From Clavulina sp. PMI_390 (lineage: Eukaryota; Basidiomycota; Agaricomycetes; Cantharellales; Hydnaceae), in the NCBI GenBank assembly GCA_015039315.1, contig WIDE01000035.1:190767-254766 (forward strand): a stretch of 64,000 nucleotides of DNA, given 5' to 3'. The notes beneath the pieces are model-generated. The model was not told the DNA's origin and did no database searches. It worked only from the letters and a program-made list of their open reading frames with translations. The translations under genes were made by a program, and so were the position numbers. Positions 10,180-22,389 of this stretch are shown here, piece after piece; within the stretch, counting starts at the first letter, position 1, and each line of letters starts with the position of its first letter.

Positions 10180-12609
10180 TTACTTTGATTGTGAGGCACT
10201 GCCTTCTAGCTGCTTGAGGTTTTCTTGTACTTGACCCAACTCGGCGGATAATTCCTCGATGCTTGCTCTCCTTCGCGTCGCGAGAGCATCCAGCCCATCC
10301 GCCGCTTTGGCTGCCTTGTTGACGACAGCATCCCTCATCACTTCCACATATTGAATCTATTCGCGAAGGTTCCATAAGCATTATAGCAGCGAAGAGTCCA
10401 TGCATCCAAAGGAGGGAACAAACCTGAAGATCCCTCTCTAAACCCTCGTCTACCCTTGTCAAGCTCTCTCGCCATCTCCTCTTTGCCCTCTCCCACCTTC
10501 CCACAGCCCACCTAACACCTGCCATTGCACTCAACACTCCGGCTCCGAGCGCGATTTCCTCGCTCGCATACCCAACCGCCCATGCACCCCATGCAGCCCC
10601 AGGTCCACCAATGCTGAGTGCGTACGTTTGGATAAGGAGCATCTGCGCTCGCACGTGAAGGTGAGCGACTGGTGACCCGGCCTTTGCCGTTAGACGCTGC
10701 AGGCGAGACTGGATGGGGGTAATGAGAGAAGTGGGCGATAACTGTGACGCTGGTGATGTGGATGACGAAGAGAGCTGGTCGAGGGAATTGAGCAGGAGTG
10801 GGGAATGGAAGGGAGATGTTTTTGGGAATGCGACTGCTTGGTCTACAGCGGTGTCAAGGGAGTTTTTGGCAGAAGATATGCGCCCTGTCTGGTACACGAG
10901 CTAAAAAAAATATCGTTAAATTTTGTGCTGTACTGAAAGTTGTCTGATGACTCACCTGACGTTCTAGAGAACGTCCATAGGTCGTCGTCAAGATACCTGC
11001 TAGGTCAGATGCCAGTTCGTCCACTCGCCAAATAAGCTTCCACCACGACAATGCCGACAAGTAAGCCTCTGCAGCCTGCCTCGACGCTTCTGTTGAGCCC
11101 GCTACGAGATCACGATCCCGGAACAGATCATCAGAAAGAGCGCGAGTATATGCATCAGCCTGTGTTCTTAAGGCTTGGCTGTGGCCCTCAACGGTAAACA
11201 CCTCCGCGGATGCATCGCTCAGAGCAGCTTGAGCTCTCTGTGCGGCAGCTGAAGCGGTCTTGATGGCAGGCTGGACAGCGACCGCTTCCGAAGACGCGGA
11301 GAAGGGACGGAGAGCACGTTGGAGCGACTGGGATAAGTTGGGAATCCCTGAGTCCGCCATATCTTGCTGAAAGCGCGAAAGGGCTTGTGAGTATGCTGAT
11401 GCGGATGGTCGGACCGCATGCTCGAGCTGAGCTCGTCGGAATTGAGCTTGGGCGTCGATAGCTGCTTCGGAGTAGACAAGATGAAGGGTAAGGGGAGGGC
11501 TCGGTTTTAGCGAGGAATTTGATGCCGAAGCTGCAGTTGACCAGGCTTTATCGAAGGATTTCTGAAGGTGCTTCCTTCCTACTTCAGTTTTGGCCAGCTG
11601 ATTGTTGATGAGAATGTGGACTTCGCTGCCCTGGGAGGAATGGGTATTTAGGATGCTCCGAATCGAGGTAGCAAGAATATCTTCTGGTTCCTCCAATGCA
11701 AGTACCACGACGTTGACATCCAGCAGTGACATAGTGACGCCTTGTGAATCGTGGTCTGGCATAAAGGCATAAGGATTCGATTTCAGAGAGAGAATTTTAT
11801 TGGGCTTACCAGAGAGCTCCAATATGGTTGCATTTGTTTCATGGAGCCAAGAGGATCCAATTGTAACCTCAGAGTCCGACACACTTTGTCCTGTAGAAGA
11901 ATAACTGCGAACCAGAACTAGATGAGCATATGGGGGATAAGGCTGGACAACTGGTCAAACATACGAGAGAGACAGCTGATTAGAATAGTGATTATCCCAT
12001 CTCCTTGCTAGCAGGGTCCTCCGAGAGTCATCAGACGAAAGTGGGTCTTCCAGGAGAGCCGTGATGACATCTCGGGCTGCATCACTTTGAGGTCCCCAAA
12101 CTTTATAATAGGAAGAGAACAATAAATGCCATGGTCCACTAATCAACCAGAGTGAATATGTGCCTACCAGCAATGGTCGGCTTCCTAGAATCTTCAGACA
12201 GCCGCTCTACAGCATGATCCAAGGTTTCTGGCCATCCTTCATTCCGAAGCACTTCAGCATCCACTATGCGAGGAAGCAGAGCACTTAGGTCCCTCAGAGC
12301 GTTTTTCGCTCGTAGTCGGTTAGGGATGTACGACACAGGAGAAGTGGACTTGACAGCATTTGCTGCAGGAGCCACAGAGCTTGCGGAAGTTCTCACGCTC
12401 TGCGTCTGTTGCGCTAGTGCCACATACGACGTCCTAGAAAGCAAACGCCTCTCAGAGCGCTTTGGCGGACGAGCATGACGCGCTCTGGAAAGCTGCCGGA
12501 GCATCAAGAGCTTGACGGCTTGAAGTGGTTGCCAAACATGTACAAAGCATCGACGCCATAACATTTGGCCCTTGCAACCATCTGCATTCCCGTAACACTT
12601 TCCTAACAT
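10180..12609 (-). CDS. Mmc1-like mitochondrial cristae-maintenance protein (dynamin-like, fungal)
   Basis: I read this as the fungal Mmc1 family, described as an inner-membrane, dynamin-related protein that shapes cristae; the assignment rests on overall pattern. The N-terminus is rich in Arg/Lys with few acids (MLRQLSRARHARPPKRSER), like a mitochondrial presequence; that Met is at 12504 and an earlier in-frame ATG is at 12609. A long Ala/Gln-rich helical middle follows. Near the C-terminus a glycine/alanine-rich hydrophobic pair (about 10500-10620) is followed by VGRWERAKRRWRES. The intron at about 12110-12175 joins the exons as AVWGPQSDAARDV. The last exon (IQYVEVMRDAVVNKAAKAAD to stop at 10180) is a coiled coil. 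It ends 62 bp from the convergent RraA-like gene. Confidence 0.6.
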
Positions 12610-14559
12610 GCTATTGAGTCATTGTCCGTGCAATATACGGCCCCGGTACCAACATGCCCCACTAGGGACCGAATCTTTCCGCAAATCTTTCAGCTTTGGA
12701 TACTCTCAATCTACTTCTTGTTGGTGTTGAAGCATGCTCGCATTTAGCTTGCTTAATGAATCACCTTCATGAGCCTATCATACGGCACAATATCTTCGGT
12801 AGGTCTCCTCCGTTCTTACTGGAACCACGGCTAGTATTGATCTCTATGCGTGAATAAAGCCTCTTGGTGAGAGCATTTACTGCTTCCAAAAACAGCTTCG
12901 CATTCATGCCCTTGACCGCAATCCAACGATTCCCTGGATCTCACTGTCACTCACCCAATAATATGGCTACTGGGACCTTTGTCGCAACAGTGTTCTTGAG
13001 GGTTCGATCGCAACTGTAGCTGGTGGTGCTTTCGTTCTGCTCAGTCCGGGAGCAGAGTCAAGGGGGCAATGCCGTTTTCAACATTATGAAGGGCCATTTT
13101 TGTAGATGACTTGGTGAGGGCTTTGATCGCTCTACGCCAATAATCTGAATGATCAATTAATGGCAAGTGTAAAGGGGATGAAAAGTGTTGGGTACGCGTG
13201 CTGCAGCTTCCTAGCTTGTAAAGGGTAATTATCTCTGGTGCTTGGTTGATAATGCTTTCGTTGCTCGGCTGCAGCTTGGCGTTACGTACATCTGCATACT
13301 GGGTCTTCGGGTGAGCTCTGAAGAAGAGCTCGCCCACGCCATTTGATGATTCTGAGTCCGATCTTGGAGCGTTAGTACCGTATGGACATGGACTGAAGAT
13401 GGACTCTCAGTATTATCTCAATGCGGTGGGTTGGTCTGGGCCGTTCAATATACTCCTCAGACAAAGTGGTGAAATTATACGCCGCCAAGGAGGATGAAAA
13501 GGGATGCATGTCAATTGGAGCCTTCATTCCGGCCCGGTGTAGAGATCTTGTTCTTGGCTTGAAGTAGTGGGACACACTTCATCGTCTGTATCCCTCTGCA
13601 GATATGGCGGTCATATCAGGCGGGTGGTTAATGCAAGTGTTGTACACTAAGAATGAACCAGACAACGATGACCGTATCCTGAGGTAGGCGCGTTCTCAAT
13701 TGGGGGCGAGCCCACTTCGCAGGTTGTCGTGTGCAGCACACCGTCGATTCCGCCGGCGGGAAGACAGCGACTTCGGGATCGATTCATTCAAAAAGAAAAA
13801 TGAAGGTGACACGTCGTCAAGGGCTTGCAGCTCTGAATTAATGCATGCTAATTGAACTCAGTTGGGGCAGTTGGGGCACAATTCTTCTGAACTGCAATCT
13901 TCTTCTGGGAAGGAAGACGATCTTCCGACGATGACGAGAGAGCGATGCACGGGTGTGGCCGCGTAAAAAATTATGGGCCCCATTGTGTGGACCCTGGAGA
14001 AGGAAGGTTCAAAAGTACGTGACATTCTGTATATCAAGGTAGCATAGCAAACGGGGTTCTGGGACCAAATATTGGGCTAAGAATGATTCGGAAGTTTTAA
14101 ATTGCGCGAGATCGTTTTTGCCATCCACACAAATCTGGCGTGAAAGGAGATTGCCCTGTCAAGCGTTGTATCAAAGTCACAGAACGTGCGTGACGACTCT
14201 GACAGCTTGCTTTCACGTGTTAGGCTGTTCGCAGCGGTTGTATGCACCAGTCATTCTGGAAGCATTCAAATCATCACAACAAATATGTTGTGCCTTCCAA
14301 GTCAAATTGGTTGGAATAGGGAGGGAATGGGGTCGGAACTGAATGGAATCGGACGTCCGATGTCGTGCCGATCGTGTCCCCAACACAATTCCACCTGCGT
14401 GCGCTCGACGTTGGCCGCTGATTGGCTGCATCTTCTCCTTTGCTCAAACCGTCGTCCTATAACAAGGACCAACGTGCTGCTCGAGTGGTCGTCTCCCTGT
14501 TTTACCCTGGTCGTGCTCCTCCTCTTGCAGTTCTCGCCGTCGTTGTCGTTGTAGTCGCG
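12610..14559. other. Long gene-free region upstream of BTA1 and the Mmc1-like gene
   Basis: About 1.95 kb without a supportable gene. Open frames here are short and lack domain features or plausible splice partners. The stretch contains the adjacent repeat GTTGGGGCA twice near 13861. Next to BTA1 (about 14430-14560) it becomes pyrimidine-rich, as fungal promoters and 5' UTRs often are. It should hold both divergent promoters. Confidence 0.4.
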
Positions 14560-17500
14560 ATGGGTGTCTTCTCCCCCGTGTCTATCCTCTATCTCGCCCC
14601 GCTGGCTGGCGCCGTCGTCATCTACTCTCACTTCGAGCAAGTATTTCCCCACCCTTCTTATCTCTCTTTATCTTTGTCAACTCACACGAATTATTTTTCC
14701 CATTGCTTGTGTCGGTGTCGCTGTTGTGCGCGCGTGTCTTGACCTTACCCCGCATATCCAGAGAGCTCAAGAGCAACATCAAAGTCTTTACCGGTGGTGA
14801 CGCTGCCGCTGCAGGCTGGGCTCTCTTCAGCGTCGCGTGCTCCCTCGTCGTTTTCACGCTTTGGCTCCAGCTCAAGACCTACTTCCTCTTCGTCTGGCAC
14901 TGCTTCATTGTCCCTCTTGGCAAGACTAGCGACCAAAAAGCGCGTCTCGACAAGGTTCGCCTAAACTAAACTCTTGGTTTGAAATGCTCCCTGACAAACT
15001 GACCCCTTCCTCTGCTGCGTCAGTTCTACCAAGGCCAGGCTGAAGTCTACGATGCTACTCGCAAGGGCCTTCTTCGTGGCCGCAACACCATGCTCGCTAT
15101 GAGCGCCGAACACCTTCGCGTCATCCGCGCCAACCACCCCAACCAGCGCCTCGTCTGGGTGGACGTTGGCGGAGGCACTGGTAAGTCGTTTTATTTTCTC
15201 TCTATTTCTTTCAATTTCCTAGCGTCTCTTTGCTCTACGGGGGACACGTGCCGATAGATAAATTAAGGCTGTGGTTATCCTCCATTTCATTTTCCCCTTA
15301 TCTGATTCGAATCATCTTCCTGATCTGCACATAACCCCCGCTGACGCCTCTCCGCCCCCGCTTGCAAATCTCCGCTCTGCTGGTCCCACCACACCATCCT
15401 TCGCTATCAACCGTACAATGACCACACTTAGGCTGGAATGTCGAGACGATGGACAAGCACTTCCCCATCTCTCAGTTCGATGCTGTCTATGTCGTCGATC
15501 TTTGCAAGCCGCTCCTCGAGATCGCCGCCAAGCGGTTCGCCGCTCGCGGATGGACCAATGTTTACTGCTTGTGCCAGGACGCCACGACTTTCACCCTTCC
15601 CGAGTGGAGTGACGGTATTAGGCCCAAAGGAAGCTTGGGTTTCATTTCGCTGAGCTATTCATTGAGCATGGTAAGGGTCCTCACAATTTGCATTCGCGAA
15701 GCAGTATCAACCAAACTCCCTTACTGCAAATGTTGCCTGGAACCTGTATAGATCCCTTCGTATCACACACTCTTAGACCGCTTGGACTACCTTCTGAATC
15801 CCGATCTTGGTCTCATGGCCGTCGTGGATTTTTATGCCTCTGGAAAGGAACCTACCCCACATGAGAAAGGTACCAGTTAGTCTCTCCTTTTCTCAAGCCC
15901 CAATGCTGATGATTTAATGAACAGCAATTGGCGGTCAGTCGAAGCAGGTGGGCTGGATCAGCCGCTGGTTCTGGCAGATCTGGTTCGACTTTGACCATGT
16001 GGACCTCTCGCCTGGTCGCAGGGACTACGTCGAGTATCGCTTTGGCACCGTACGTTCTCCCTTTCCCTTCGATATTTTGAACGACCTCGATCTGAACAGC
16101 GACGGTAAATAGATCAAGTCGTACAACGGGCGCAACCGCTTCGTTCTCCCATTTATCGTCCGCATCCCATACTACATCTGGATCGGCTGCTCGCGCTCCC
16201 GCGACACTTCGCGATTCGCCCATGCGTTCGAGGTCGAGGGGGGGAATCTCGTCGGGAACTGCTCCCCGAAGCATGGCCCCACCGTCCCTGCCTTGATGCA
16301 GATCACGGGGGACGAGAAAACCGAGGTCGGCGCCGGGGCCGGGGGGCTTGAAGTCCCCGAGTTGGATTTGGGTCCTGCGGCTATGGGAGGTGTGTATGGC
16401 GCGAGTGCGACGAAGCAGGTTTTGGGTAATGAGAAGCGTGGTGGAGATGTGAATGTTACTCCCCCGTTGAGGTGAGTGTATTCTTCTCATCGCTCTCTGG
16501 CGTTAATGAGTTGCAGGAGTAACTGGACAGCTAATGCGATTCTTTGTCACAATTGCTTATTTTATAGTTCCTTCCATTACCAACTCAAGCACGTAAGTAT
16601 CTTTTTGGCATTGCTCATCCCGAACCCCTACCTAAGCCTTGTCTATCATTCTCTTAGCCCTGGCGCCTGCCTTATCTCGACTCAGCTGCACACGCCGAAT
16701 TCCGTACCTTCATCTACTCGTTCACATGGGAAGATCCTGCCGTGGATATGCAGCACCTGAACTTGAGCGAGAATGACTCGATCTTTGCCATCACGTCTGC
16801 TGGTGATAACGTGCTGCACTATGCGATCAATGCTAAGCCCAGGAGAATCCACGCTGTTGACATGAACCCTTGGTAAGTTACAATCCCCATTTGCCTGCCT
16901 CCTTTCCGTCACATCCACTTACCAATTTAATCTACCTGACGTTCATATTCACGCTTTCATTTCGCTCATGTCTCGATGAAAAACAGCCAAGGCCACCTTC
17001 TTGAGCTCAAACTTGCTGCCATAAAGGCCTTCGACCACGAGACGTTCTTCTCCCTCTTCGGCGACGGTAAACACCCCTCGTTCCGCCAACTACTCGACGG
17101 CAAACTCTCTGCCTACCTGTCCTCACCTGCGTACCAGTTTTGGCGCCTACACTCCGGCTCATTTGACCCTTCGTCTTCGTTCTACTTGCGCGGATATTCC
17201 GGGTGGGCACTGCGCATCGCGCATTGGCTCATTTCGCTCACGGGCCACAATGACGACGTCAAGGCTCTCTGTGAGGCACGCACACTCAAAGAACAAGACG
17301 AGGTGTGGCGTCGATGCCTCCGCCCTGTATTTGTCGATGGCAGTGTGGTGCAGAGACTGGTGGATAACCCCATCTTTTTGTGGAACGCGCTGGGCGTGCC
17401 GAAGAACCAAAAGGAAATCTTTACAAAGGAGGGTACAGTCTACGAGTTTATTCGGTGAGTTTTCTGCAGGTTGTTGTTCTTGCTTTCCATGCACTTTCTT

Positions 17501-18248
17501 TGTTGGCAAGGCGCTGAGATCACGATTTGTTCCTTGATTCTCCAGTGATACTCTTGACCCTATTGGCTCGCATGCGCTCCTCAGTCAGGGTGCTTACCAC
17601 TACCTTCTCGTGAGTCCCTCTCTTTTCCTTCATCCTCGCTCCATCCCATCTCATTCTTTGGTCCCTGGTAGTGTTTGCTGGGCCACTACACTCGCGAGTC
17701 ATGCCCTGACTACCTTAGCCCGCGCGGCTTTGAAGCGCTCAAGGCAAACGACGGCGAGCTGCTTGACTCCTTCAGGTTACATACCGATAGCATTGTCAAC
17801 GTTCTGAGCGGTCTTTCAGCTGGTGCCATCACTCGTGCTGTCATTATGGACCACCTGTGCGTACTCCTTTTATATCCTCTCCCTTTTGATAGCTGCGCTG
17901 ACTCGACTACCCCAATGTCTTATTGCGATTACAGTGACTGGTTTGCCCCTGGTGCGGGCGAGGTGGATGAGGAGGTTGCTGAGATGCGCCGTGCGCTAGC
18001 GCCAGGTGGTATGGTCTTCTGGCGGTCGGCTGCCAAGCGCCCGTGGTACAACGAGGTGTTTGAGCGTGCTGGGTTTGTGCTTGAGTGCCTGGGGATGCGC
18101 GAGGGGCCAAAGAGGGCGATTGACCGCGTCAACATGTGAGTCAAATGCGATATATGATTTTTGCGTGAGACTGAGTAATTCTGCTCTATTTCTCGCATCA
18201 CTCTTTTTATACAGGTATGCGTCGTTCTGGAAAGCCACGAAGGTCTAG
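14560..18248 (+). CDS. BTA1: Betaine lipid (DGTS) synthase, BtaB-BtaA fusion
   Basis: Makes diacylglyceryl-N,N,N-trimethylhomoserine, a phosphorus-free membrane lipid, in two steps. The BtaA half transfers aminocarboxypropyl from S-adenosylmethionine to diacylglycerol; the BtaB half N-methylates it three times. The N-terminal half has two hydrophobic segments (SPVSILYLAPLAGAVVIY; FSVACSLVVFTLWLQL), then the SAM-binding motif LVWVDVGGGTG, then FDAVYVVDLCKPLLEIAAKR. The C-terminal half is the DUF3419/BtaA domain: FTWEDPAVDM, SAGDNVLHYAI, IHAVDMNPCQGHLLELK, AGAITRAVIMDHLDWF and FWRSAA. The order BtaB-BtaA in one chain is the fungal arrangement. About a dozen short introns. The start at 14560 is the only ATG that leads into the first membrane segment. 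In other fungi BTA1 is induced by phosphate limitation; I did not identify such an element here. Confidence 0.93.
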
Positions 18249-18853
18249 ATCATCTAGATGACTTGCATTGCCGTCAATGCAGTGGGGATGGTGGTTTCAC
18301 CCAGCTGTCCAAACTTCTGATGGTATGCTAGATCGATAGATTATATTGCCTAAGGGAGAAGAGGTATTGCTCTCTTCATAAAGAATGCTAGTCTTCCTAG
18401 TCGTGGGTCGGCGGACAAGGGTTGAACCATTGCCACCGCCTCACAGTCTACACTCCCCCATCGTACACCTCCTCCCCATTCTCATGTCCTTTGGTTTCTT
18501 TTTCTTTCATCACACTGTCTGCTTGGGGCTTGTGGCTTTATTTGCGCTAGCGTTGTAACATCATCCTATCCCATCCAACCCCACCCAACCCATGGCTTCT
18601 CTTTTCATACTCCATCCACGCAACTCGCTCACATCGCATACAACCTTGCATTTATATATACCCATTTCACATGTGTCAATCCATGGTATCTAGGCCAAGG
18701 CTAGCGTGACGTATCATCATCAGGGTGCTCACCTCCTCTCGAATTTGAGAACAAAGAAGGTTTGACACGTTCGTTAGATGAGCGTGGGAACGGGTGTGTT
18801 GTTGATGTGGATCCTTGCGTGCTTGGCTTCTTTTTCTTCCTCGCCGCAAACAA
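18249..18853. other. Intergenic region, BTA1 3' end to CLPTM1 promoter
   Basis: About 600 bp without a gene. It contains a C/T-rich stretch (18420-18620) and an AT-rich TATA-like string (TTTATATATA near 18651-18660), about 195 bp before the ATG of the CLPTM1-like gene. The TATA role is a guess. Confidence 0.35.
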
Positions 18854-21800
18854 ATGTCCTCGTCAGCACCGAAAGCAGCGGCGGTGGGTGGCGCCAGGCC
18901 CACTGGCCAGCAACAGCAGCAACAACAGCAGCAAGATGGGCGACGAGGAGGTATCTGGGGTGCTCTCCAAATGATGCTGATTTATTGGGTTGCTTCGTGA
19001 GTTTGTCACTCTGACGTCGTGAAATATCACCACTGCAGAGTCTGTGCGAGGTGCTAACAATATCATTTTTTCTTGGCAACGTTTTAGACAATTGTGTACG
19101 TGCATATATCTCGTTCTGGAGAGATCCTGCGTTGCTGGACGTCTTTGCATGCTGGATAATTTACTGATCCTCCCTCCGCTTTCATCGCGCACTGTCTCTG
19201 GTTTTGCTCTGGTTCGAAACCTGCTAATCCACAGTGACCCAATTCGTCATCAAGCCCTATTTCGGGGAGCCTGGCAGCAGCATCAACCAATCCCCTAATG
19301 CCGATGGTAGTGCGCCTGCCACGAATGCCGATGGTACCCCCGCGGCAGCACCAGTCCAAAAAGTTGGCGACGTCCTCGCCGACCCACTTTGGCCACGCCC
19401 TTCGGACCTCACCTTTGACATCTACATCTCGACCACTCCTATGCCGGGCGAAGTGCTAGGATTGAATGCGGGACCTGACGTGAACTTGGCACATATTAGC
19501 TGGAAGGACGTTCAGTGGGGTGATTGGAAGATGGAGCGTGACTGGACTGGCGATATCGCTCTTCCTCCCGTGAGTTCCCCCGCCCTTTGCTTCTTTTTGA
19601 ACTCCCTCCTCTATCACGCTGGTTAGACCCTGCTGTCATTGGGCCGGTGTACTGAATACCCTCGTCAAATTCCTAGGCCGTCAGGAACAATGACACGTCT
19701 ATTTGGGCACACATCTTCATGGCTGCTGATGGGTCACCTCACCGTCCCTACGATTCTGGCTTCCAACCCCGCAAAGTACATCATGTTCGACGACGTGAGC
19801 CATTTTGCAACTGTTCGCAAGCCCTCAACTGTTCATTAATTTTGGGATATGTTGTACAGAACTTGTTCGATACATGCCGCGCAAGAGGGTCGTCAAGGAG
19901 AAGAATCTTCTCTCTGCCAAAGAAGAGGAGGTTGTAGAGGAAGAGCCAGAGCTTGATGTGAGATTTTACAGTCTGTTTTATTTGCCTCCGTCTGCTAACT
20001 CGCGAGCGTTGATAGTACAAGAATGCTCCTTGGGTGCCCTACTGGTGAGTCTCGATGGACAATACTAGGGGAGAAAGCCGATTTCCTGAAGTGATACTAT
20101 TTTTGCAGGTATCAAAACTTGACTCTCGCTCTCATTGCCGACAACGGTCCGATCCCACTGAACAAACTGGCTCCCCCCATGGTTGAGCGTATGCATATTG
20201 ATATCTTGTGCCCCCAACCTCCTACCCTTATTGATCTTCCTCATTATAGACGTGCATTTCATTCCTCCTGAGAAGGGCTTCCCAAATGCTCGCTACTACC
20301 CTGTTATTTTCCCGAACACATTCTGGCAACTGTCGTCGTACTGGCAGCCCTATACAGCGCAGAACGAGACCCTCCCCTTGCATATCGACTTCCACGCGCT
20401 GAGCTTCATGAAGTTCCAGATCTATGCCAGCATGTCAGCCAGCTTCGAGCAGCAGGCAGCAGCGAACGGAGGATCAGCGTCAAGCGAGATCGACGAGGTT
20501 AAGAGGATGTTCATGGAGTGCGTTCTTGTGTTTCCTTCATGGATCATATGTCATCTCGATTTGCTGGCTGTTGACTGATGTCTCCAATCTGCTGCAACAC
20601 ATAGGACAAACCCCATCCTTCTCATTGTTACTGCGATCGTCAGCGTCTTGCACATGCTCTTTGAATTCCTTGGTGAGATTGTCAACTCACTCAGCTATGA
20701 TTATGCGTGAAAAGTTAATCTGGCATTTTCTCTCAGCTTTCGCTGCCGATGTCGGTCACTGGAGGAAGAAGAACGAGTTCACTGGTGTTTCTGTCAGGTA
20801 TGTCTTACTGCTTTAGGCTTGGTTTGCCTTGAGGTTTCACTTACGCGTCCGTTCGAAAGGTCAATCGCTACCAACGTCTTTGTCCAGGTCATCATTCTCC
20901 TGTACCTCATTGACAACAATGAGGTGAGCACCAATTCCATGCGGTTTTGTCCTCCAGATCCTTAATGTTCCTATCTTAGGAAACGTCCTGGATGATTCTC
21001 TTTGGTCAAGTGCGTCATCCCTTGTGACAATGACGAGTAGAATTGATTAACACGTTTTTGTAGGGGTCTGGCGCATTAATCGAAGCGTGGAAGGTTTGTT
21101 TGTGTTGATTATCACAGATGTTCTTCATGTTGAGCGATCTTAATCGTCCAGGTTACAAAAATTCTCAATTTCGCGGTCGTTCCTGCCCCCGCAGGATCCC
21201 TCATCCCATATAAGATTCTCGTCACTGGTTAGTTTTATCCGCTCCACCATAGCCTGGACAACTTTCTAACATCCTGCTCAGATAAGCACGTTCTGACTGA
21301 GGACGAGAAGAAAACCCAAGAGTACGAACTTACCCTCATTGCCTCGCATCATACTACACCACCCTTACTTAACTCGGTGCCTTGACAGATACGATCGTCT
21401 CGCTTTCCGTTATGTTGCTTACGTCGCTATTCCTCTGCTCATTGGATACACTGGCTACAGCTTGGTGTATGAGCCCCACAAGGGATGGTACTCTTTCACG
21501 ATCAAGTGCGTCCAATTACTCAGCCACTCAGTTTTGGCATCCTGCCTAAATTCTGACCTCCATCTCCAACTAGGACTCTCACTTCTTACGTGTACATGTT
21601 TGGCTTCGTACGTCGTGCATTGCGGAGGCTCGCCCTAGTCGAAATTTTGACACTAACTGCCGTCTTATTCTGCTGATAGGCCCAACTCGTCCCCCAGTTG
21701 ATTATCAACTACAAGCTCAAGGTATGAGCCACACGCACCCGAGTTTTTACTGGGTATTTGTCTGACCAATACTCTTTGAATTTCCATCATCAGAGTGTGG

Positions 21801-22187
21801 CCCATCTTCCCATGAAGGCCTTCGTGTACAAGTTCCTCGGAACGATTGTTGATGATTTCTTCGCGTGCGTTCACCATCCCTTTCTCTACTCTACATCCTG
21901 ACAGAATTATTTAATCTCTCCGGTTGTTGTCGCTAGTTTCTGTATCAAGATGCCTTTCCTCCACCGTCTGGCATGCTTCCGTGACGACGTTGTGTTCCTT
22001 ATCATGTTGTACCAGAGGTGGATTTACAGGGTGGATCCTAAACGTGTTAATGAGGTACGTTTCTATCTTCATGATAGCAGGGCCATATGCTGCCTAGGAT
22101 ATATATTGACCTGCTCGTGACAAACAGTATGGGCAAGTTATGGTCTCAGAGGAGGGCGAAACTCCCCAGGAGAAGAAAGACAAGTAG
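18854..22187 (+). CDS. CLPTM1-family multi-pass membrane protein
   Basis: Orthologue of cleft lip and palate transmembrane protein 1, an ER/Golgi membrane family whose paralogue CLPTM1L scrambles glucosaminyl-phosphatidylinositol for GPI-anchor synthesis. At least ten exons. The N-terminus carries a Gln tract, then a first hydrophobic segment (LQMMLIYWVAS). A large luminal domain follows: DLTFDIYIS, HISWKDVQWGDW, YWYQNLTLALIADNGPI and ARYYPVIFPNTFW. The C-terminal membrane part has PILLIVTAIVSVLHMLFEFL, DVGHWRKKNEFTGVSVR, LIDNNEETSW, the conserved YVYMFGFAQLVPQLIINYKL and LACFRDDVVFLIMLYQRWIY. It ends in a charged tail (EGETPQEKKDK). All landmarks are intact. The ATG at 18854 follows an in-frame open stretch, but the methionine before the Gln-rich segment fits best. 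Confidence 0.92.
18908..18934 (+). repeat. CAG/CAA repeat (polyglutamine) in the CLPTM1-like N-terminus
   Basis: Nine consecutive CAA/CAG codons in the first exon. The mix of CAA and CAG suggests some selection for Gln or loss of slippage purity. Confidence 0.8.
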
Positions 22188-22389
22188 ACCGACCCTGTCC
22201 ATTAGGATAGTTGGCTGCTCCACGGAGAGAAGATATCTATTTGTATTTGCAGTGACATACACTTCGTGTGTCAATGTGAAGACTCAGCCTACACTTGATA
22301 ATCTAGCCCTGCGGTTGTCAAACGAGATGAGCGCAATCTGGCTCCACAAAGAAAGAGGCTTATGGAAACATTTGTGCTTGGAGATAGAA

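Noticed and set aside
12139..12609. Separate small gene from the 156-codon frame
   Set aside because: It joins through a GT-AG intron to the rest of the Mmc1-like protein in frame (AVWGPQSDAARD), so it is the 5' exon of that gene.
14186..14554. 122-codon plus-strand frame before BTA1
   Set aside because: C/T-rich promoter and leader sequence with no protein features; the reverse strand is equally open.
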